The position numbers and the translations under genes are program-made. A model generated the notes under the pieces. It did not search any database, was not told the DNA's origin, and saw only the letters and a program-made list of their open reading frames with translations. 43,146 nucleotides of DNA from CAKSQF01 sp051867925 (lineage in GTDB: Bacteria > Bacillota > Clostridia > Oscillospirales > CAG-272), in the NCBI GenBank assembly GCA_051867925.1, contig JBJDZI010000087.1, positions 1-43,146 of the forward strand, given 5' to 3'. Positions 7,417 to 15,067 of this stretch are shown one piece after another. Positions within the stretch are counted from its first letter, which is position 1, and each line of letters opens with the position of its first letter.

Positions 7417-7445
7417 TTGACAATATGCCGAAAATCTGTTATCAT
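7417..7445 (+). promoter_or_regulatory. Strong sigma-A promoter of the secreted SGNH protein gene
   Basis: TTGACA (7417-7422, perfect) and TATCAT (7440-7445) are 17 nt apart. The predicted leader is about 70 nt, ending with AAAGGAGA before the ATG at 7521. Confidence 0.85.
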
Positions 7446-7520
7446 GTGTTTAGTTGTTCCGTGTTTTTCTAAAAAAATCCGCAGAAACCGTAACAAAATT
7501 TCTTACAAAGGAGATTCCCC

Positions 7521-10500
7521 ATGAAGCACTTCCACACAAACGCCCGTCGGGCACTGGCACTTCTGCTCACATTGGCAATGGTTCTGCCCATGCTGTGCGT
7601 AGGTAGTTTCGCGCAAGAAGCGGAAACGATCCGGCTCACCGCGGACAGCAGCAGCGCCATCACCGTCAATGCGGGCGAGAACAAGATCCTTGACCTGGCA
7701 GGTCACAATCTGACTGCCACCGTCACCAACAACGGCACGCTGACCGTCACCGACTCGGTGGGCGGAGGTAAGCTCGGATTTACCACCGACGCCGCAGACG
7801 TGCAGGCGGCAATTCAGAACTACGGCACGCTGATCGTAGACGGCGCGAACATTTCGGTCACCGGTACGGGCGGAAGCACCCAAGCCACCGGCATCTATAA
7901 CCGCTCCGGTGCATCCATGACGCTGAAATCCGGCACCGTTGAAGCCATTGCCAACGGCACTTACTGGTGCTACGGTATCATCAACGAAGGTACCGTCACC
8001 GAAATTTCCGGCGGCTTCCTCCGTGCCATCAAGAATCACACCACCTCCGGCCTCAACATTATGTGTGTCAACAACCGAAACGGCGGCGTGGTGGAACTCA
8101 TCTCCGGCGGTTCGATGTACACTCTCCATAAGGGCAACGCCGGTGAATCCATCGGTCTGCGCAACACAGGCGGAGCTTCGCTTACCAAGATGACCGGCGG
8201 TGAGATTTTTGCAGAATGCGAAAGTTCAGGCACCGGTGTTGCTTTTGGTATCAAAAACGACGGTGGCACCGTTGGTGAAATCGCAGGCGGTGTCATCACT
8301 GCCCGCACCAACGCAAGAGATTTCTGCTTCGGTATCCGTAACTCTGCCGGCTCTACCGTACAGAAGATTTCCGGCGGTCTGATTCAGGCGTTTATGATGC
8401 ACACCCAGCAGGCACCCAACTCCATCGCCATCGCCAACTGGGGGCGCATTGACGAGATCTGCGGCGGTACCATGTACGCCGAGTCTATCAACAATAACGG
8501 CACCATCATCGGTCTGCGCAATCAGAACAATACCGCATCGGTGGGCAAGATCTCCGGCGGTAACTTCATCGCCAAAGTGACCGAAGGCAGCGGATGTAAA
8601 GCTTTCGGTATCTACAATCAGGGCGGTTCCATCGAGGAAATCACCGACGGTCTCTTCTACGGCGCATCCTACTCCGGCCAGTGGGCGTTCGGTCTGTGGA
8701 ATGCCGCCACCATTAACAAGATTTCGGGTGGCACTTTCGCAGGCGAGATCGACCACAAGGACAATGATCCCAACGCCATCGGTCTGGCAAATGACAACAC
8801 CATCAATGAAATCACCGGCGGCGTATTCTATGCCAAGAGCACTCACCCCTCCGGCGGTACCTTTGCAATGCGGAACAAGAAAAACATCAATTCCATCTTC
8901 GGCGGCGCATTCGGCGTAGACTTCGCCAATGCAGCAGAGGTGCAGTATCTGCTCACCGAAGGAGGCACCACCACCTACGCCTCCAATTATGCAATGACGG
9001 CTACCGCTACCAAATCCGGCTACAAGTACGTCGTTCCCACCGGTGCTACCGTAAACGAGGCTTATGTGAACGGCGAGATTCTGAAGATCGCCACCGTCAC
9101 CGCAGGCGGCAGTCAGGTTGCGCAGTACAAGCTCTACGGCACTGCCCCAATCATTGCATCGGTCAACAACGTCTCCTATCTCTCCGTGGAGGAAGCCTGT
9201 GCGGCAGCAGGCAGCGGCGACACCGTTACCCTGCTGGCAAACGTAGCAGAAGCCGTGATTCCCGCAGATGCCAACGTGATCCTTGATCTTGCAAACTTCC
9301 ACGTCACGAATCTATCCGTTGCAGACGGTGCGACCGTCACCGTTACCGGCGGCTTCGTAGACGGCACCGTCACCGGAAAAGCCAATCTGACCAATGTGGC
9401 GGTTGCAGACGATATTCCCGCAGATGCGATTGCAGACGGCTACGTCGTGACCGACAAGACCGCCGCAGGCTACGCTTACGTGATTCCCGCAGACGGCTCC
9501 GCCGTTGAACTGCAGGACGGCGACACGCTGATGGCAGCCCGCATTTTCGACAAGGACGGCAAGGCTGTTGCTACCGTCGGCAGTACCCAAAAGTCCGGCT
9601 TCGTTCTGGTGGGCTGGTCCGATATGAAGGGCGTGGAACCCACCATCGCAGACAAGGACGTGACCGCCAAGATCCCCACCCTTTACGGCACTTGGACCCG
9701 GCAGCCCCTCTACTATTTCCTTGGCTCTTCTGTCACCTACGGCTCTGCCACCGGCGGACGCTCCTTCGTGGAAGAGATCGCCGCACTCTACCCCATTGCC
9801 TACGATAAACAGGCAATTTCGGGCACCACTCTGGTGGACAACGGCGCCACCTCTTATGTGCAAAGACTGGTTTCGAATTTCGACCCCGACGTGGCTCCTG
9901 ACCGTCTGATCGTCCAGCTTTCTACCAACGATGCTTCCCAGAATAAGCCTCTGGGCACCGTCTCTGCAAGCAAGAATCTCGCTGATTTTGACAAGACCAC
10001 CGTCATCGGCGCGATGGAATACATCATTGCTTACGCCAAAGAGACTTGGGATTGCCCCGTCTCCTTCTACACCAACCCCTACTACAACAACGCCACCTAC
10101 GAAAAGATGATCGAAGCGCTGTACGATCTGCAGGAAAAATGGGATATTCAGATCTTCGACTTCTACTACTACGTTGATATGGAAGAGCTGTCCCCCGCAA
10201 CTCTGGCATCCTATATGTCCGACTCCATTCATCCCAATACTACCGGCTACAAGTGGATGGCAGGCATTATGGGCAAGATGCTGATGGAAGCCGATCACGC
10301 CGATTCCGATCATGCAGGCGTTCACGTCACCACCGATGCCACTTGCACCCAGGGCGGTCACACCTGTTTCGACTGCGTGATCTGCGGTCAAACGGTCATT
10401 GCCAATGAGACCGATGCCAACGGTCACCACTACGAAAACGGCATCTGCACCGAGTGCGGAGCGCCCGATCCCGATTACAAGGAGCCTACCACCGAGGAGC

Positions 10501-10613
10501 CCGATCCTGTGGATCCTTCCCCAACCGGTGACACTCTGCTCGTGGTGGCACTCTTTGCCATCGTTGCAACTGCTTGTGGGGCACTGGCGCTGAAGAAGCG
10601 TCGCGTGCGCTGA
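7521..10613 (+). CDS. Large secreted, anchored protein with ISGG repeats and SGNH hydrolase domain
   Basis: A 1030-residue surface protein. Residues 1-31 are a signal peptide (basic start, ALALLLTLAMVLPML, cleavage near SFA-Q). Residues about 50-480 contain repeated units of about 30-40 residues with an I(S/T)GG turn (EISGGFL, KISGGLIQA, EITGGVFYA), resembling a right-handed beta-helix. Around 690-715 is an InlB-like strand (GFVLVGWSDMKG). Residues 730-925 are an SGNH/GDSL hydrolase: FLGSSVTYG with Ser737, STND with Asn803, and DSIHPN with Asp901 and His904. A Cys-pair segment follows (CFDCVICG, GICTECGAPDPDY), then a Pro/Glu linker, PTGD, a hydrophobic helix and KKRR. That tail resembles a sortase or membrane anchor. 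The likely substrate is an esterified glycan or peptidoglycan, but this is inference. It is monocistronic, with its own promoter and terminator. Confidence 0.85.
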   Translation: MKHFHTNARRALALLLTLAMVLPMLCVGSFAQEAETIRLTADSSSAITVNAGENKILDLAGHNLTATVTNNGTLTVTDSVGGGKLGFTTDAADVQAAIQNYGTLIVDGANISVTGTGGSTQATGIYNRSGASMTLKSGTVEAIANGTYWCYGIINEGTVTEISGGFLRAIKNHTTSGLNIMCVNNRNGGVVELISGGSMYTLHKGNAGESIGLRNTGGASLTKMTGGEIFAECESSGTGVAFGIKNDGGTVGEIAGGVITARTNARDFCFGIRNSAGSTVQKISGGLIQAFMMHTQQAPNSIAIANWGRIDEICGGTMYAESINNNGTIIGLRNQNNTASVGKISGGNFIAKVTEGSGCKAFGIYNQGGSIEEITDGLFYGASYSGQWAFGLWNAATINKISGGTFAGEIDHKDNDPNAIGLANDNTINEITGGVFYAKSTHPSGGTFAMRNKKNINSIFGGAFGVDFANAAEVQYLLTEGGTTTYASNYAMTATATKSGYKYVVPTGATVNEAYVNGEILKIATVTAGGSQVAQYKLYGTAPIIASVNNVSYLSVEEACAAAGSGDTVTLLANVAEAVIPADANVILDLANFHVTNLSVADGATVTVTGGFVDGTVTGKANLTNVAVADDIPADAIADGYVVTDKTAAGYAYVIPADGSAVELQDGDTLMAARIFDKDGKAVATVGSTQKSGFVLVGWSDMKGVEPTIADKDVTAKIPTLYGTWTRQPLYYFLGSSVTYGSATGGRSFVEEIAALYPIAYDKQAISGTTLVDNGATSYVQRLVSNFDPDVAPDRLIVQLSTNDASQNKPLGTVSASKNLADFDKTTVIGAMEYIIAYAKETWDCPVSFYTNPYYNNATYEKMIEALYDLQEKWDIQIFDFYYYVDMEELSPATLASYMSDSIHPNTTGYKWMAGIMGKMLMEADHADSDHAGVHVTTDATCTQGGHTCFDCVICGQTVIANETDANGHHYENGICTECGAPDPDYKEPTTEEPDPVDPSPTGDTLLVVALFAIVATACGALALKKRRVR

Positions 10614-10633
10614 GGCAAGCACATACTTTCCCG

Positions 10634-10662
10634 ATCCCGCCCCTTGGGGGCGGGATTTTGGT
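10634..10662 (+). terminator. Rho-independent terminator of the SGNH protein gene
   Basis: ATCCCGCCCC (10634-10643) pairs with GGGGCGGGAT (10647-10656) over a 3-nt loop and is followed by TTTGGTTT. Confidence 0.85.
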
Positions 10663-10738
10663 TTGGCAGGAACGGTGTGACACAAACGGAAGGGCGGATG
10701 TCGTCCCCAAATTCCGACGAGAGAAGCGGTTCTCGCCC

Positions 10739-10890
10739 CAAGTTGCACATAGAAACGCCTTCGGCTTGGTGCGCTGAAGAATCCCACGGGCAGGAACCTC
10801 GACTCGGAGCGGAAGGGCACACCCTTTTGAGCAGACCTCACCCAGAGGACAAAGCCGAGCGGTAATGCCCATGGGCGACGGAAGTCGCCC
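10739..10890 (+). repeat. Long direct repeat, copy 2 (downstream of the SGNH protein gene)
   Basis: Counterpart of 6842-6985, same orientation. Shared blocks include AAACGCC-TCGGCTTGGTG, GCTGAAGAATCCCACGGGC and ACACCCTTTTGA-CAGA. It ends with a hairpin GGGCGAC-ggaa-GTCGCCC near 10873-10890 and then CTTCCTTGGCT, a phrase that recurs in the MITE-like elements. Confidence 0.7.
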
Positions 10891-10962
10891 CAACCTCTTC
10901 CTTGGCTTCGGCAGTTCTGCTTCCCTCCCAAACGCGATTTTTCCCTTATTTCGCAATCGCCC

Positions 10963-10991
10963 TTGACTTTTGGGCAGACTTGGGGTATAAT
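10963..10991 (+). promoter_or_regulatory. Sigma-A promoter of ABC exporter pair 1
   Basis: TTGACT (10963-10968) and TATAAT (10986-10991) are 17 nt apart, a near-consensus promoter. The ATG at 11038 follows about 40 nt after the expected start of transcription. Confidence 0.85.
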
Positions 10992-11037
10992 AGGCAAAAA
11001 TATCTCCACGAAAAGGGATTGAAATTCGGTATCCGAA

Positions 11038-12762
11038 ATGAAAAAACTGCTGACTTATCTCAAAGATTTCAAAAAAGAGGCGATCCTCGCCCCCTTGTTC
11101 AAGCTGTTGGAGGCATCCTTCGAGCTGTTCGTGCCGCTGGTGGTAGCATCCATCATCGATCGCGGTATCGAAAACGGCGATCGCGGCTATGTGTTCCAAA
11201 TGATGCTGATTCTGGTGGCGCTGGGACTGATCGGTCTCGTCTGCGCCATCACCGCACAGTATTTCTCCGCCAAAGCCTCGGTGGGCTTTGCGGGAGGACT
11301 GCGCCGCGCGCTGTTTGAAAAGATCCAGACCTTCTCCTATGCCAAACTGGATCAGATCGGCGTCAATACGCTGATCACCCGCATGACGGGCGACGTCAAT
11401 CAGGTGCAGTCGGCGCTGAATCTGACCCTCCGTCTCTTCCTGCGCTCCCCTGTGGTGGTCTTCGGCGCCATGATCATGGCATTTACCATCAATGGAAAAG
11501 CGGCGCTGATCTTCGTGATCACCATTCCCTTGCTGTCGGTGGTGGTCTTCGGCATGATGCTGATCTCCATCCCGCTCTACCGCAAGGTGCAGGAGAAACT
11601 GGATCGCGTGCTGGGCATCACCCGGGAAAATCTGACCGGCGTGCGTGTCATCCGCGCTTTCTGCAAAGAAGAGAGCGAAACCGAGGAGTTCGAGCACCGC
11701 AACGGCGATCTGAATCGGATGCAACGGCGAGTGGGCATCCTCTCGGCACTGATGAATCCGCTGACGCTGGTCATCGTTAATCTTGCCATCATCGCGCTGA
11801 TCTATACCGGTGCCGATCTGGTCAACCACAGCGTGCTGACGCAGGGCGAGGTGGTGGCACTTTACAACTATATGTCCCAGATTCTGGTGGAACTGATCAA
11901 GCTTGCCAATCTGATCATCACCATGACCCGAGGCTTTGCGGGACTGTCCCGGATCGGCAAGGTGCTGGACGAGGATTCTGCGCCCGCTCCCATAGAAGGC
12001 AAGCGGGAGGAAACCGCCTACGCTGTGGAACTGCGGGACGTTTCCCTTGCCTACCCCGGCGGCGGCGATGAAGCCCTCTCCCACATTAACCTCGCCGTCC
12101 GTAAAGGCGAGACCGTCGGTGTCATCGGCGGCACAGGCTCGGGCAAGACCTCTCTGGTGAATCTGCTCCCCCGCTTCTACGATTGCACCGGCGGCACCGT
12201 TCTGGTAGACGGACTGGATGTGAAAGCGTGGGACGCCGATGCGCTCCGCAAAAAGATCGCGGTGGTTCCTCAGAAGGCACAGCTGTTTGCGGGAACGATT
12301 CGGGACAATCTCCGCTTCGGCGCGCCCGATGCAGACGACAAGACTCTGCGGGAGGCGTTGCAGGCGGCGCAAGCCTTGGACATCATCGAGAAAAAAGGCG
12401 GGCTGGATGCCGTCGTAGAGCAAAACGGGCGCAATCTCTCGGGCGGTCAACGGCAGAGACTGACCATCGCCCGGGCACTGGCTACCAAACCCGAGATTCT
12501 CATTCTGGACGATTCCGCTTCCGCGCTGGACTACGCCACCGATGCCAGACTTCGGGCGGCAATTCGGGAACTGCCTAACGCTCCCACCGTTTTCATCGTT
12601 TCCCAGCGCACCGCATCCCTGCGCCACGCCGATCAGATCTTAGTATTGGAGGACGGCGAAGCGGTTGCCATCGGTACCCACGAAAAGCTGCTTCAGACCT
12701 GCCCCGTTTACGGCGAGATCCACTACGCACAATATCCCCGCGACACAAAGGAGGTGGGCTGA
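11038..12762 (+). CDS. ABC exporter subunit, pair 1, degenerate Walker B
   Basis: A half-transporter of 574 residues: an N-terminal six-helix type IV exporter domain (about 1-310) and a C-terminal ATPase (about 335-574). Walker A is GGTGSGKT (364-371), the signature is LSGGQ (467-471), and Walker B is ILILDD with Asp492 where catalytic Glu is normal. This Asp substitution marks the degenerate site of heterodimeric exporters of the BmrC/TM287 type. The partner follows directly, 1 nt after the stop codon, and has the complementary pattern. The family exports drugs, lipids or peptides; the substrate here is unknown. Only a weak ribosome binding site (AAAGGGATTG) is seen, far from the start, so a slightly different start is possible. 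Confidence 0.92.
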   Translation: MKKLLTYLKDFKKEAILAPLFKLLEASFELFVPLVVASIIDRGIENGDRGYVFQMMLILVALGLIGLVCAITAQYFSAKASVGFAGGLRRALFEKIQTFSYAKLDQIGVNTLITRMTGDVNQVQSALNLTLRLFLRSPVVVFGAMIMAFTINGKAALIFVITIPLLSVVVFGMMLISIPLYRKVQEKLDRVLGITRENLTGVRVIRAFCKEESETEEFEHRNGDLNRMQRRVGILSALMNPLTLVIVNLAIIALIYTGADLVNHSVLTQGEVVALYNYMSQILVELIKLANLIITMTRGFAGLSRIGKVLDEDSAPAPIEGKREETAYAVELRDVSLAYPGGGDEALSHINLAVRKGETVGVIGGTGSGKTSLVNLLPRFYDCTGGTVLVDGLDVKAWDADALRKKIAVVPQKAQLFAGTIRDNLRFGAPDADDKTLREALQAAQALDIIEKKGGLDAVVEQNGRNLSGGQRQRLTIARALATKPEILILDDSASALDYATDARLRAAIRELPNAPTVFIVSQRTASLRHADQILVLEDGEAVAIGTHEKLLQTCPVYGEIHYAQYPRDTKEVG

Positions 12763-12763
12763 G

Positions 12764-14548
12764 ATGGCTAAACAGATGATAAAATACGGCAGTGCCACTC
12801 CGGGCAAGGTGATCCGTTACATCAAACGGCATTTACCTCTGCTGATTCTCTCTATCCTGCTTGCCACCGTGACCGTAGCGTTGACCCTCTACCTGCCCAT
12901 TCTATTCGGTAACGCCATCGACTGCATCGTGGCACCCGGTCGGGTGGATTTTGACGCCATCGCACCCCTGCTTCTGCAAGCCGCCGCGGTGATCGGACTG
13001 ACCGCGCTGGCGCAATGGCTGATGAACGTCTGCAACAATCGGATTGCTTATCACGTGGTGCGGGACGTTCGCAACGATGCTTTCGTCAAGATTCAAACAC
13101 TCCCGCTGTCCTTTTTGGATCGCCATTCTACCGGCGATTTGCTGTCCAGAGTCACCACCGATGCGGAACAGTTTGCAGACGGTCTGCTGATGGGCTTTAC
13201 CCAACTGTTCACCGGAGTGCTGACCATTCTGGGAACCCTGTTCTTTATGCTGAAGCTGTCCTGGCAGATCGCGCTGGTGGTGGTTCTGGTCACCCCTCTA
13301 TCGCTCATCGTAGCGGCGTTCATCGCCTCCCGCACCCACTCGATGTTTCAGCTCCAATCGAAGACCCGCGGCGAGCAGACCGCTTTCGTGGAGGAAATGC
13401 TGACCGGGCAAAAGGTGATCCGCGCCTTCCGTCACGAGGAGGAGGCGATGAAGAAGTTCGACGAGATCAACGGACGGCTGGGTGCCTGCTCGCTGAAGGC
13501 GATCTTCTTCTCCTCGCTGACCAATCCCTGCACCCGTTTCGTCAATAGCGTGGTCTACGCCGCTGTTGCACTGGTGGGCGCGCTGCTGGTCATCCGCTCC
13601 GACGCGTCAGGAGCCGCTCAGGCTGCCGCCCTGTGCTTCACGGTGGGCAATCTCTCCAGCCTGCTTGCCTATGCCAATCAATATACCAAGCCCTTTAACG
13701 AGATCTCCGGTGTGATCACCGAACTGCAGAACGCATTGACCTGCGCCTCCCGCCTCTTCGAACTGATGGAAGCCCCCGCCGAGAGCGACGATTCCGCCCT
13801 CCCCGCAATGGGCAAAGCCGACGGCGCGTACGCGCTGACCGACGTTTCCTTCTCCTACGTTCCCGAAAAGCCGCTGATTCGCGGGCTGAATCTGACCGTT
13901 TCTCCCGGTCAGCGGGTGGCGATCGTAGGTCCTACCGGTTGCGGCAAGACCACGATGATCAATCTGCTGATGCGCTTCTACGACGTGAGCGATGGCTCCA
14001 TCGCGCTGGACGGGGTGGACATCCGAGCGGTGACTCGCCACTCCTTGCGCAAGAATTACGGCATGGTTTTGCAGGAGACCTGGCTGAAAGCAGGCACGAT
14101 CCGCGAAAACATCGTCATGGGTCGCCCCGACGCCACCGACGAGGAGGTGATCGCCGCCGCCAAAGCGGCGCACGCCCACAGTTTCATCCGCAGATTGCCA
14201 CACGGCTACGATACGGTCATCAGCGAGGACGGCGGAATGCTGTCTGCGGGACAGAAACAGCTTCTCTGCATCACCCGCATCATGCTCTGCCTCCCTCCTC
14301 TGCTGATTCTGGACGAAGCCACCTCCTCCATCGACACCCGCACTGAGCAGAAGATCCAATCTGCCTTCGCCAAACTGATGACGGGGCGCACCTCTTTCAT
14401 CGTTGCGCACCGACTTTCCACCATTCGGGAAGCCGACATCATTCTGGTGATGAAGGACGGCAATATCATCGAGCAGGGCGATCACAACACGCTTCTGCAA
14501 AAGGGCGGATTCTACGCCGATCTGTGGAACAGCCAGTTCGAGGGCTGA
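12764..14548 (+). CDS. ABC exporter subunit, pair 1, canonical Walker B
   Basis: A half-transporter of 594 residues with a six-helix membrane domain (about 1-325) and an ATPase domain (about 350-594). Walker A is GPTGCGKT (389-396), the signature is LSAGQ (493-497) instead of LSGGQ, and Walker B is LLILDE with catalytic Glu518. With the upstream gene it would give one active site (this Walker A/B with the partner LSGGQ) and one degenerate site (the partner LDD with this LSAGQ). The start at 12764 has AAAGGAGGTG 8 nt upstream; a longer reading starting inside the previous gene is rejected. A terminator follows, so this is a two-gene operon. Confidence 0.93.
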   Translation: MAKQMIKYGSATPGKVIRYIKRHLPLLILSILLATVTVALTLYLPILFGNAIDCIVAPGRVDFDAIAPLLLQAAAVIGLTALAQWLMNVCNNRIAYHVVRDVRNDAFVKIQTLPLSFLDRHSTGDLLSRVTTDAEQFADGLLMGFTQLFTGVLTILGTLFFMLKLSWQIALVVVLVTPLSLIVAAFIASRTHSMFQLQSKTRGEQTAFVEEMLTGQKVIRAFRHEEEAMKKFDEINGRLGACSLKAIFFSSLTNPCTRFVNSVVYAAVALVGALLVIRSDASGAAQAAALCFTVGNLSSLLAYANQYTKPFNEISGVITELQNALTCASRLFELMEAPAESDDSALPAMGKADGAYALTDVSFSYVPEKPLIRGLNLTVSPGQRVAIVGPTGCGKTTMINLLMRFYDVSDGSIALDGVDIRAVTRHSLRKNYGMVLQETWLKAGTIRENIVMGRPDATDEEVIAAAKAAHAHSFIRRLPHGYDTVISEDGGMLSAGQKQLLCITRIMLCLPPLLILDEATSSIDTRTEQKIQSAFAKLMTGRTSFIVAHRLSTIREADIILVMKDGNIIEQGDHNTLLQKGGFYADLWNSQFEG

Positions 14549-14579
14549 TCCGAAACTTCGCTACACTTCCTCACATAAA

Positions 14580-14621
14580 AAAACATCCCCGCGGAGATAC
14601 TACCTCCACGGGGATCTTTTC
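14580..14621 (+). terminator. Rho-independent terminator of ABC pair 1
   Basis: ATCCCCGCGGAG (14585-14596) pairs with CTCCACGGGGAT (14604-14615) with one mismatch around a short loop, followed by CTTTTCTCC. A run of A precedes the stem. Confidence 0.8.
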
Positions 14622-14650
14622 TCCAAATTCCAATGATAAAGGTTGATCGT

Positions 14651-14848
14651 ATGAAACAGGATAACGCATCTACTCCCGAAATGCCCGTGGGCTTTGCTCT
14701 GACCCTCGCCCTCCATCCCTCCGCGCTCCAGCGTTACGCCGAGCTGGATAAAAAGGCGCAGACCGAATTTCTCTGCCGCGCCGAGTCTGCCACCACCCGC
14801 GCGGAGATGCAGGCACTGGTCAAAGAACTGGAGCCCCAGGAGCGATAG
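14651..14848 (+). CDS. Conserved small protein of unknown function
   Basis: A soluble, probably all-helical protein of 65 residues. The pattern (MPVGFALTLALHPSALQRY, then RAESATTRAEMQALVKEL) looks like a small family of short Clostridia proteins I remember only as hypothetical: Pro-x-GFA near the start, then LHPSALQRYAEL and a closing EMQALVKEL helix. The start at 14651 has AAAGG 8 nt upstream; an ATG at 14633 has no ribosome binding site. It sits alone between the terminator of the ABC operon and gpmI, without a clear promoter of its own. The second helix also recalls the C-terminal part of YdeI/OmdA-type proteins, but too weakly for a call. Confidence 0.65.
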   Translation: MKQDNASTPEMPVGFALTLALHPSALQRYAELDKKAQTEFLCRAESATTRAEMQALVKELEPQER

Positions 14849-14857
14849 GACACCGCC

Positions 14858-14915
14858 GCGTATCCCTCATCCGATCAGAACCGCCGTCGAGGGGTTGCTT
14901 CGGGGAGGGATACGC
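14858..14915 (+). other. Long-range stem upstream of gpmI
   Basis: GCGTATCCCTC (14858-14868) is perfectly complementary to GAGGGATACGC (14905-14915). The 36-nt interior contains further GC-rich sequence. There is no T tract on the plus strand after it. It lies between the small protein gene and the gpmI promoter. Confidence 0.5.
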
Positions 14916-14950
14916 CCATACGCAAAAAAATTGTCAGGATTTTCTCATTC

Positions 14951-14982
14951 TACATATTTTGTTCACAATTATGGTATATAAT
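14951..14982 (+). promoter_or_regulatory. Probable promoter of gpmI
   Basis: TATAAT lies at 14977-14982 within GGTATATAATAGGGG, a convincing -10 region. The -35 element is not clear; TACATA (14951-14956) is 20 nt upstream and TTGTTC is too close. The leader to the ATG at 15068 is about 80 nt. Confidence 0.5.
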
Positions 14983-15067
14983 AGGGGAAGATATTGCTAT
15001 TTCACAGTACCGACGGCAACCGATGCACCGTCGGGAGCAAACTTTCGCATCGGAGAAGGATAAGAAT

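Noticed and set aside
7198..7524. Plus-strand frame of 108 codons before the SGNH protein gene
   Set aside because: It runs through a repeat hairpin and the -35/-10 promoter at 7417-7445, and has no ribosome binding site.
10486..12627. Long minus-strand open frame of 713 codons over the repeat and ABC gene
   Set aside because: It is antisense to a clear ABC exporter gene, is rich in His and Gln with no family motif, and has no ribosome binding site. It is a shadow of the high-GC codon pattern.
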